A DNA stretch of 10,749 nucleotides from positions 1 to 10,749 of the forward strand of contig JAFGVR010000166.1 of the NCBI GenBank assembly GCA_016937915.1, given 5' to 3'. Within the stretch, counting starts at the first letter, position 1. Each line of letters begins with the position of its first letter. Shown here piece after piece: positions 1 through 5,007 of the stretch. Source of the stretch: Campylobacterales bacterium. Its GTDB lineage: Bacteria > Campylobacterota > Campylobacteria > Campylobacterales > Sulfurimonadaceae. A program made the translations under genes and the position numbers. A model generated the notes under the pieces. That model saw only the letters and a list, made by a program, of their open reading frames with translations, ran no database searches and was not told the origin of the DNA.

Positions 1-43
1 AAAACATCTCACAAAACAGTTAAACCAGAGTTTCATTTTTTTT

Positions 44-53
44 GTTGTACAAT
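44..53 (+). promoter_or_regulatory. Possible -10 box and palindrome before the first TA module
   Basis: A TACAAT hexamer (48-53) overlaps the perfect 8-bp palindrome TTGTACAA (45-52), about 30 nt before the antitoxin start at 84. A -10 box overlapped by a dyad would fit an autoregulated toxin-antitoxin promoter. There is no convincing -35 at the right spacing and the palindrome is short, so this is a weak call. Confidence 0.25.
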
Positions 54-83
54 CATTCACAAGAATAAAAGTCGGAGTCTATT

Positions 84-302
84 ATGCAAATAGAATTAAA
101 TGTAAATGATGTAAAAGCAACTATTTTTTTAGAACTTTTAGAAGTTTTTAAAAAAGATAATCTTGTTAAAGATTATAAAGTAGTTCGCGAGTTTAATAGA
201 TACGAAGAAGAGTTAATGGATGATTTGAAAAATCTTCATTTATCAATAAAAGATGAAGGTGATAAAACTGATAAATTTATCGAAATAGATGATTTTAGAT
301 GA
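84..302 (+). CDS. Small antitoxin-like protein of a type II TA pair
   Basis: This encodes a 72-residue acidic protein with no signal peptide or membrane segment. The ATG is preceded by CGGAG (73-77) at 6-nt spacing, which supports the start. Its stop overlaps the ATG of the next gene as ATGA, the usual arrangement of an antitoxin translated just before its toxin. The downstream gene is recognisable as a RelE/HigB-like toxin, and this, more than the protein itself, makes the antitoxin call. The N-terminal part (about residues 1-40) is predicted mostly helical with a beta-like start (QIELNV), and the C-terminal third is rich in D, E and K. That pattern resembles antitoxins with a DNA-binding or dimerisation N-terminus and a flexible toxin-binding tail. 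I do not recognise a named family. Because the toxin gene carries a stop codon, this may now be an orphan antitoxin. Confidence 0.6.
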   Translation: MQIELNVNDVKATIFLELLEVFKKDNLVKDYKVVREFNRYEEELMDDLKNLHLSIKDEGDKTDKFIEIDDFR

Positions 303-628
303 AACTTCAGATTGTAGAAAAAGCACTTTATAAAAAATCATACAAAAAACTTTCTAAACAATATAAAAATATTTAAAATGATGTTGATAGCTTTATAAAT
401 TCTATCCATTCAAAAGATGATTTTGGGATAGAATTAAAATCAAATCTATTTAAAGTTAGAATTAAAAATAGTGATAAAAATAAAGGTAAAAGTGCAGGAT
501 ATAGACTTATTAGTTATTTAACAATTATAGAAAATGAACTTCAACTACTTTATATTTATGATAAAAGCAAGATAGAAAACTTAACAGAAAATGAGATAGA
601 TAGACTTATTATTGAACAGATAGATTAA
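299..628 (+). pseudogene. RelE/HigB-like toxin gene broken by an in-frame TAA
   Basis: Reading from the ATG at 299 (ATGA overlap with the antitoxin stop) gives 25 codons, then TAA at 374-376. The same frame then stays open for 83 more codons to TAA at 626-628. The full 109-codon frame looks like a RelE/HigB2-type mRNA interferase: an N-terminal helix rich in K and Y, then a core with KGKSAGYRLISYL, then LLYIYDKSKIENLTENEI. These resemble the family's conserved Arg-containing strand and its C-terminal YDK..ENL..E element. The break is a single codon with no frame change. CAA to TAA (Gln26 to stop) would explain it in one transition. No in-frame ATG follows the stop, so reinitiation is unlikely and an active toxin is not expected. 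A sequencing error or stop readthrough cannot be excluded from sequence alone. Confidence 0.72.
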
Positions 629-647
629 ATCAATAGGAGAAAAAGAT

Positions 648-686
648 ATGAACTATTACGAAATATTTTTTCGTTCCCACTTCTAA
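648..686 (+). other. 12-codon ORF with a strong ribosome site (leader peptide or gene remnant)
   Basis: AGGAG (635-639) sits 8 nt before an ATG that opens a frame of only 12 codons (MNYYEIFFRSHF) ending in TAA at 684-686. Such a good ribosome site before so short a frame suggests either the surviving 5' end of a deleted gene or a small leader peptide. Five of the 12 residues are aromatic (two Tyr, three Phe). It lies directly before a small inverted repeat and a strong terminator. Nothing proves translation, and chance remains possible. Confidence 0.22.
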
Positions 687-687
687 T

Positions 688-713
688 AGTTGTTTAAAGT
701 TTTCATAACAACT
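688..713 (+). repeat. Perfect 7-bp inverted repeat upstream of terminator
   Basis: AGTTGTT (688-694) and AACAACT (707-713) can pair in a 7-bp stem with a 12-nt loop. The right arm can instead pair partly with the following TTGTT (713-717), so two exclusive foldings are possible. It has no U-tract and is not a terminator itself. It lies between the 12-codon ORF and the terminator at 730-766. Confidence 0.35.
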
Positions 714-729
714 TGTTGCTAAGACACCC

Positions 730-766
730 AAAAGCCGCTTCCTCTTTTTGAGAAGTGGCTTTTTTT
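730..766 (+). terminator. Rho-independent terminator
   Basis: AAGCCGCTTC (732-741) pairs with GAAGTGGCTT (752-761) in a 10-bp stem with one G-U wobble and a 10-nt loop. Flanking A and T residues extend it, and it is followed by a run of seven T (760-766). It is the strongest terminator visible in the window. It would end transcription from the first TA module or from whatever once occupied 629-730, and insulates the second TA module. Confidence 0.8.
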
Positions 767-809
767 ATTTCCCTCACTCACCAAACCTATTTTGACTTCT
801 AAAAATATC

Positions 810-815
810 TATAAT
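810..815 (+). promoter_or_regulatory. -10 box of second TA module
   Basis: TATAAT at 810-815 is a consensus -10 hexamer 57 nt upstream of the preferred antitoxin start at 872. A TTGACT is present at 792-797, but the 12-nt spacer is too short for a classical -35. Campylobacterota housekeeping promoters often lack a conserved -35, so the -10 alone is acceptable. Transcription would start near 822, just before the dyad at 831-843. Confidence 0.45.
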
Positions 816-830
816 TGACAAAATGAATAT

Positions 831-843
831 ATTTGAATCAAAT
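831..843 (+). promoter_or_regulatory. Candidate operator dyad of the RHH antitoxin
   Basis: ATTTGA-A-TCAAAT is a perfect 6-bp dyad around one central base. It is bracketed by an outer GAATAT (825-830) and ATATTC (855-860) pair. It sits just downstream of the probable transcription start and about 28 nt before the antitoxin start. Ribbon-helix-helix antitoxins commonly repress their own operon by binding such dyads as dimers. The sequence is AT-rich, so part of the symmetry could be chance. Confidence 0.4.
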
Positions 844-871
844 AGTATTTATAAATATTCAAGGATATATG

Positions 872-1108
872 ATGAAAACAGTAACTATGAGAGTGGATGA
901 TTCCATCTACGATATGATAAAACTTGCAGCTGATGGTCAAAAAAGAAATCTTTCAAACTTCATAGAGTTTGCAACGATGCAATACTTAACATCTTCACAA
1001 TTCGTAGAAAATGATGAAATGGCTGAAATAATGGATGACAAAGAACTAGTTCAAAACCTAATGGATGGATTAGAAGATTTTAAAAACGGTGATTACACAA
1101 TTGTCTAA
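872..1108 (+). CDS. Ribbon-helix-helix (CopG/RelB-like) antitoxin
   Basis: A 78-residue protein with the usual ribbon-helix-helix layout at its N-terminus: a beta-strand with alternating polar residues (MKTVTMRVDD), a first helix (SIYDMIKLAADGQ) and a second helix after the turn at NLSNFIEFA. The strand would insert in the major groove as a dimer. The C-terminal half is acidic (ENDEMAEIMDDKELVQNLMDGLEDF) and fits a toxin-wrapping tail. AAGGA (861-865) is 6 nt before the ATG at 872 and 3 nt before another ATG at 869, so 872 is preferred. A TTG at 833 is open but has no ribosome site. The frame ends 8 nt inside the toxin gene. Expected role: neutralise the toxin and, with it, repress the promoter at 810-843. 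The class is clear; the exact family is inferred. Confidence 0.8.
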   Translation: MKTVTMRVDDSIYDMIKLAADGQKRNLSNFIEFATMQYLTSSQFVENDEMAEIMDDKELVQNLMDGLEDFKNGDYTIV

Positions 1109-1370
1109 GTATCAAATCGCAGAAACTAAAACTTTTGAAAAAATCAAAAAAAAGATAGATAAAAAATTCTATTCAAAAATCAAAAACTTTGTTTATCCTC
1201 AACTTAGAGAAAATCCTTTTTATGGAACAAATATTAAAAAACTAAAAGATAATCTTGAAGGTTATTATAGATATAGGATTGGAAATTATAGACTTTTTTA
1301 TCTTATCGAAAATGAGAAGTTGATTATTGTTGTAGTTGATTTTAAACACAGACAACAACCTTATGATTAA
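1101..1370 (+). CDS. RelE/ParE-family toxin
   Basis: A basic 89-residue protein with the RelE/ParE superfamily pattern: two N-terminal helices rich in Lys (ETKTFEKIKKKIDKKFYSKI), then a basic hinge (IKKLKDNLEGYYRYRIGNYRLFYLI) and a final strand ending VVDFKHRQQPYD. The YRYRIGNYRLFY and terminal HR elements match toxins that cut ribosome-bound mRNA (RelE) or poison gyrase (ParE). The sequence does not settle which. Start choice: TTG at 1101 has GGTGAT (1088-1093), complementary to the 16S 3' end, at 7-nt spacing and gives the family-like start SKYQIAE. A GTG at 1089 is the alternative and would add 4 residues. The frame overlaps the antitoxin by 8 nt, implying translational coupling. Unlike the upstream module, this one appears intact. 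Confidence 0.82.
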   Translation: MSKYQIAETKTFEKIKKKIDKKFYSKIKNFVYPQLRENPFYGTNIKKLKDNLEGYYRYRIGNYRLFYLIENEKLIIVVVDFKHRQQPYD

Positions 1371-1424
1371 TACATTTTTTTCTCGTTTGATTTTTATATA
1401 ACTAGTTGCTTCACTTTAAAATGT

Positions 1425-1430
1425 TATAAT
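1425..1430 (+). promoter_or_regulatory. -10 box of the aldehyde dehydrogenase operon
   Basis: TATAAT at 1425-1430 lies 25 nt before the start at 1455. It sits in the 10-mer GTTATAATCG, which is repeated exactly in front of alaS (4972-4981). The nearest -35 candidate (TTGCTT, 1406-1411) has a 13-nt spacer, too short to count. This is the likely promoter for the four-gene run to 4961. Confidence 0.55.
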
Positions 1431-1454
1431 CGATAAAAAAGTTGTGGAGTTTTT

Positions 1455-2870
1455 ATGAAAGCTAATATATTTTTTGGATCAAGTGAAGTTGTGAGTGAAA
1501 ACCTTACAAAAAGGGAGAGTCCCTATAGTGGTGAGGTGGTCTCATACGCACCGCTCTGTAGTGCAGAAGATGCTAAAAAAGCTCTAAAGATAGCTCAAAA
1601 CGCTTTTAAATATACAAAAAAATCAACTTTATCTCAAAGATGTGATTGGCTTTTAGATGTTGCAAAAAAACTTAAAGAGAACAAAGAGGATATTGCTAAG
1701 ACTATAACAGATGAGGTTGGAAAACCTATAGCATTTGCTAGAGTTGAGGTAGATAGATGCATCGAGACTGTAACTTTAAGTGCTGAGACCATGAGGACGA
1801 TGCACGGTGAGACCATCAACACAGATGCGATGCCAAGTGGAAAGATAACTACTGCATTTTTTAAACGCGAGGCTGTTGGTGTAGTGGTAGCTATCACCCC
1901 TTTTAACTTCCCACTAAACTTAGTAGCTCACAAACTTGCCCCTGCACTTGTAGCTGGAAATGCAGTGGTTTTAAAACCAACTCCTGAAGCTCCATTAACT
2001 GCGTATAAATTTGCAAAACTTTTCATCGAGAGTGAGTATGCCATCAAAGATGCACTTAGTGTTGTGTATGGTGATGCTGAGGTTGGCTCTGCACTTATCA
2101 GTAGTGAAATCCCTAGAGTGGTTAGTTTTACAGGAAGTGTACCAGTTGGTAATATAATCACAAAAAATGCAGGGATAAAAAAAGTTGGCTTAGAGCTTGG
2201 TGGAAATGCTGCGACATTTATAGATAAAAGTGCAGATTTAGACCTTGCGGCAGCTAGATGCGCACTTGGGGCTTTTGTAAACTCTGGTCAGGTTTGCATC
2301 TCACTTCAAAGAATCTATGTAGATGCAGAAGTTTATGATGAGTTTGCACTAAAGATAGCTGATGAGACAAAAAAACTAAAAGTGGGTTCACCTTATGAAG
2401 ATGATACTTTTATGGGTCCACTCATAAATGATGAATCAGCACAAAGAGCTTATGGATGGGTACAAAGTGCCATAGATGAGGGTGCTAGAACTATGCTTGA
2501 GCCTAGAGTTGATGGTAGGATTTTTTACCCATGTGTGATGGCAGATGTAAGAGATGATATGGCGATAGTGTGTGAGGAGGTTTTTGCACCTATCGTTTCA
2601 CTTGTAAAGGTTGATAGTTTTGATGAAGCACTGCCAAAGATGAACAACTCCCCTTATGGGCTTCAGTTCTCAGTTTTTACAAATGATCTAAAGTTAACTC
2701 AAAGAGCTATAGATGAGCTTGAAGCTGGTGGCATCGTGATAAACGATATGCCAACACTTAGGTTTGACATACAACCTTATGGTGGTGTAAAACTAAGTGG
2801 AGTGGGGCGTGAGGGTCCAAGGTTTGCGATAGAGGAGATGACTGAGATTAAGTCAGTTGTTATTTGCTAA
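1455..2870 (+). CDS. NAD(P)-dependent aldehyde dehydrogenase
   Basis: A 471-residue cytoplasmic member of the ALDH superfamily, which oxidises an aldehyde to its acid with NAD+ or NADP+. All core elements are present: TPFNFPLN with the oxyanion-hole Asn151, the cofactor-binding VLKPTPEAP (Lys174), FTGS (225-228), the general base Glu247 in LELGG, the nucleophile Cys281 in SGQVCIS, and Glu375 and Phe377 in EEVFAP. Length and the motif set (AITPFNFPLNL..HK.APA, GQVCIS, PYGGVK.SG.GREG) recall the class that includes archaeal lactaldehyde dehydrogenase and non-phosphorylating glyceraldehyde-3-phosphate dehydrogenase. The substrate cannot be read from sequence. GGAG (1446-1449) 5 nt before the ATG supports the start. 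It is first in an apparent operon with the Uma2-like gene 12 nt downstream. Confidence 0.93.
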   Translation: MKANIFFGSSEVVSENLTKRESPYSGEVVSYAPLCSAEDAKKALKIAQNAFKYTKKSTLSQRCDWLLDVAKKLKENKEDIAKTITDEVGKPIAFARVEVDRCIETVTLSAETMRTMHGETINTDAMPSGKITTAFFKREAVGVVVAITPFNFPLNLVAHKLAPALVAGNAVVLKPTPEAPLTAYKFAKLFIESEYAIKDALSVVYGDAEVGSALISSEIPRVVSFTGSVPVGNIITKNAGIKKVGLELGGNAATFIDKSADLDLAAARCALGAFVNSGQVCISLQRIYVDAEVYDEFALKIADETKKLKVGSPYEDDTFMGPLINDESAQRAYGWVQSAIDEGARTMLEPRVDGRIFYPCVMADVRDDMAIVCEEVFAPIVSLVKVDSFDEALPKMNNSPYGLQFSVFTNDLKLTQRAIDELEAGGIVINDMPTLRFDIQPYGGVKLSGVGREGPRFAIEEMTEIKSVVIC

Positions 2871-2882
2871 AAGGATTTTAAA

Positions 2883-3416
2883 ATGGGTGTTAGAGAGTTA
2901 AAAGATTATAGTTATGAGGATTATCTAGCGATAGATAAAACAACGCCAGATAATGAGAGGTATGAGCTTTTATTTGGCGAGATATACATGATGAGTGGAG
3001 CTAGTAGGCAGCATCAAGATGTAGTTGGAAACATCTTTTTTTTATTTAAAACTTTGCAAAAAGAGAAAGGTTGCAAAGCTGTAGTAGCCCCTTATGACAT
3101 CAAGCAAAAATGTGATGGTGATATGGGGGTAGTGCAACCTGATGTGATGCTCTTTTGTGGTGAGAGTGAGATCCCTTGCATCGTTTGTGAGGTCTTATCA
3201 CCATCAACTGCCCATAAAGATAAAACTGTAAAAAAAGAGTTTTATGAGTGCATCGGTGTGAAAAACTATCTTATAGTTGATCCTATAAACAAGTATGTCG
3301 ATAGATTTGTTTTAGAAGATGGAAAACTTCTTTATGATAGATGCTATGGGGATAGTGATGAGATGATGCTTGAATGTTTAGATGCTAGTGTGAAAGTTGA
3401 GCAGTTTTTTGAGTAA
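2883..3416 (+). CDS. Uma2-family (DUF820) restriction-endonuclease-like protein
   Basis: A 177-residue protein with the Uma2/DUF820 pattern: an N-terminal YELLFGEIYMMSGAS.QHQ, then VVQPDVML (Asp87), then CEVLSPSTA (Glu103), then DKTVKKEFYECIGVKNYLIVDP. Family knowledge places this on a PD-(D/E)XK fold. Asp87 and Glu103 fit the metal-binding acids, and the Lys is expected in the helix at 115-118, because the position two after Glu103 is Leu. Uma2 proteins are very common in cyanobacteria and scattered elsewhere, and their biological role is poorly known. AAGGA (2871-2875) precedes the ATG by 7 nt. Only 12 nt separate it from the aldehyde dehydrogenase, and its end overlaps the next gene by 8 nt, so it is co-transcribed. 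No partner that would suggest a restriction system is present. Confidence 0.85.
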   Translation: MGVRELKDYSYEDYLAIDKTTPDNERYELLFGEIYMMSGASRQHQDVVGNIFFLFKTLQKEKGCKAVVAPYDIKQKCDGDMGVVQPDVMLFCGESEIPCIVCEVLSPSTAHKDKTVKKEFYECIGVKNYLIVDPINKYVDRFVLEDGKLLYDRCYGDSDEMMLECLDASVKVEQFFE

Positions 3417-3852
3417 AAAAAAAGTTATCATCTCGGCTTGTTTGCTTGGTGAAGTGTGTCGTTATGATGCAAAGATAAAACAATCAAACGAAGTTATAGA
3501 TGCATTTAGAGATTATGAGATTATTCCATTTTGCCCTGAAGCTCCACTTTTTGGAACACCAAGGGGTCGCATCAGTGTTGTTGATGTTGATGGGGAGCGT
3601 AAAATAATCACCGATGAGACAAACAAAGATGTTACAAAGCTTTTAGAAGATGAGATATACTCATTTATAGATAAAAATCCACAAACAGATGCGATAGTGT
3701 TAAAATCAAAAAGTCCAAGTTGCGGATACAAAACTACCCCTATTCTAGATAAAGATAAAAATATCTCAACCTATGGTAATGAGATAGCGGTAGATATATT
3801 TTTGAAAAAATATCCAGATGTAAAGATTTTGGATGAGAGTAGGTTTTTATGA
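3409..3852 (+). CDS. DUF523 / TudS-like iron-sulfur protein
   Basis: A 147-residue DUF523-family protein. Three widely spaced Cys match the family's cluster-binding set: Cys11 in ISACLLG, Cys42 in FCPE and Cys105 in KSKSPSCG. Cys17 in CRYD is an additional family Cys. The characterised member TudS holds a [4Fe-4S] cluster on three Cys and removes sulfur from thiouracil. By homology this protein may desulfurate a thiolated base or similar compound, but the substrate is inferred. The start is TTG at 3409, giving MSKKKVIISACLLG, the usual family N-terminus; a TTG at 3397 would add four residues. No ATG fits and no clear ribosome site is visible, so translation probably depends on coupling to the Uma2-like gene, which it overlaps by 8 nt. 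It ends in an ATGA overlap with the next gene. Confidence 0.83.
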   Translation: MSKKKVIISACLLGEVCRYDAKIKQSNEVIDAFRDYEIIPFCPEAPLFGTPRGRISVVDVDGERKIITDETNKDVTKLLEDEIYSFIDKNPQTDAIVLKSKSPSCGYKTTPILDKDKNISTYGNEIAVDIFLKKYPDVKILDESRFL

Positions 3853-4961
3853 GTAAATTTATGATAATTTTTTTAACTATTTTTGTACTAATTTATTATT
3901 ACATTTTAAAAAGATATGTAAATAAAGTAGGTTTAAGTAGTTCAAATAAGTTGTACTTAAAAATATTTTTATCTTTAAATATGATTGGTGTTGTTTTATA
4001 TGTATTTGGTAGATATCAATTTGAACTACCAAGATATATTTACTATTTTTCATCTGCATCTATTGGGGTTTTATTTATATTTTTTTGTACAGCTCTTATA
4101 TATGACATAATGAGAGTCTCTTTAGAGAATGGAAAATTTACTCAAAGTAGAAGAGATTCATATAAAAAAGCACTTGATTATATAGCACCTATAGCAGCTA
4201 TCTCTGTGAGTGCTAAATCACTTTATAACGCAGTACATCCTGAAATTGAAGATGTTTTAGTAAATATAAAAGGTTTAAAACAAGAGTATAAGATAGTTCA
4301 GATAAGTGATGTTCATATAGGTGGATTAGTTGATGCAAAATTTATCTCAGGTATTGTGCAAAAAATAAACTCTCTAAATGGTGACATAGTAGTTATAACT
4401 GGTGATTTGATAGATATAGATGTTGAGAAAGAAGTAGATTTAGTGCTTAAGTTAAAAGAGATACACTCAAAATATGGAGTGTATTTTATAGTTGGAAATC
4501 ATGAGTATTATCATGGGATAGATAAGATTATAAGAGCTATGAAATCTATAGGGATTAGAGTTTTAGAAAATGAAAATGTATATATAGGTGATGATTCAAA
4601 TGGTTTTAATCTAGTTGGTGTGTATGATACAATGGGTTATAAATTTAATCACCATATACCAGATATCGATAAAGCGATGCGTGGTTTAAAAAACTCCCCT
4701 ACTGTTTTACTAGCTCATAAACCAGAGTTTATAAAAGAGGTTAAAGGTGGAGTAGATCTTATGCTAAGTGGTCATACCCATGGTGGTCAAATATATCCCT
4801 TTAAGTTTTTAGTTAGATTAAAACAGCCATATATAAGTGGACTTCACAAACACGATGAGAGATTACAAGTTTATGTAAGTAAGGGGACAGGCTTTTGGGG
4901 ACCCCCTATGCGTCTTGGGGCTAGTAGCGAGATAACAAACATCACACTAAAACCACTTTAA
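3849..4961 (+). CDS. Membrane-anchored calcineurin-like metallophosphoesterase
   Basis: A 370-residue protein with about three, perhaps four, N-terminal membrane segments (roughly 3-20, 35-54, 67-85 and possibly 108-122) followed by a metallophosphoesterase domain from about 145. The five metal-site blocks are complete: SDVH (Asp154, His156), TGDLID (Asp186), VGNHE (Asn217, His218), LAHKPEF (His290) and SGHTHGGQ (His309, His311). The layout resembles YaeI/YkuE-type enzymes, and the lipid A enzyme LpxG shares this general architecture. The active site should be near the membrane face, and a lipid or cell-envelope phosphoester is a plausible substrate, but not identified. It starts by ATGA overlap (3849-3852) with the DUF523 gene, and is last in the operon, 34 nt before the first in-frame ATG of alaS. 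Confidence 0.88.
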   Translation: MSKFMIIFLTIFVLIYYYILKRYVNKVGLSSSNKLYLKIFLSLNMIGVVLYVFGRYQFELPRYIYYFSSASIGVLFIFFCTALIYDIMRVSLENGKFTQSRRDSYKKALDYIAPIAAISVSAKSLYNAVHPEIEDVLVNIKGLKQEYKIVQISDVHIGGLVDAKFISGIVQKINSLNGDIVVITGDLIDIDVEKEVDLVLKLKEIHSKYGVYFIVGNHEYYHGIDKIIRAMKSIGIRVLENENVYIGDDSNGFNLVGVYDTMGYKFNHHIPDIDKAMRGLKNSPTVLLAHKPEFIKEVKGGVDLMLSGHTHGGQIYPFKFLVRLKQPYISGLHKHDERLQVYVSKGTGFWGPPMRLGASSEITNITLKPL

Positions 4962-4973
4962 TCCTTTTTTAGT

Positions 4974-4979
4974 TATAAT
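4974..4979 (+). promoter_or_regulatory. -10 box of alaS
   Basis: TATAAT at 4974-4979 lies 29 nt before the preferred alaS start at 5008, inside GTTATAATCG (4972-4981), the same 10-mer as in the aldehyde dehydrogenase promoter. No -35 is evident, but a T-tract (4964-4970) lies just upstream. alaS therefore probably has its own promoter as well as any read-through from the upstream operon. Confidence 0.6.
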
Positions 4980-5007
4980 CGCGAAATTTTTTAAAATGAG
5001 AGATAGT

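Noticed and set aside
1634..2161. Minus-strand open frames (1634-1897 and 1928-2161) inside the aldehyde dehydrogenase gene.
   Set aside because: They lie antisense within a gene with complete catalytic motifs, have low-complexity Ser/Thr/Leu composition, and show no ribosome sites.
4996..5007. Upstream ATG adding MRDS to AlaRS.
   Set aside because: It has no ribosome site and the family N-terminus begins at MDIREEF.
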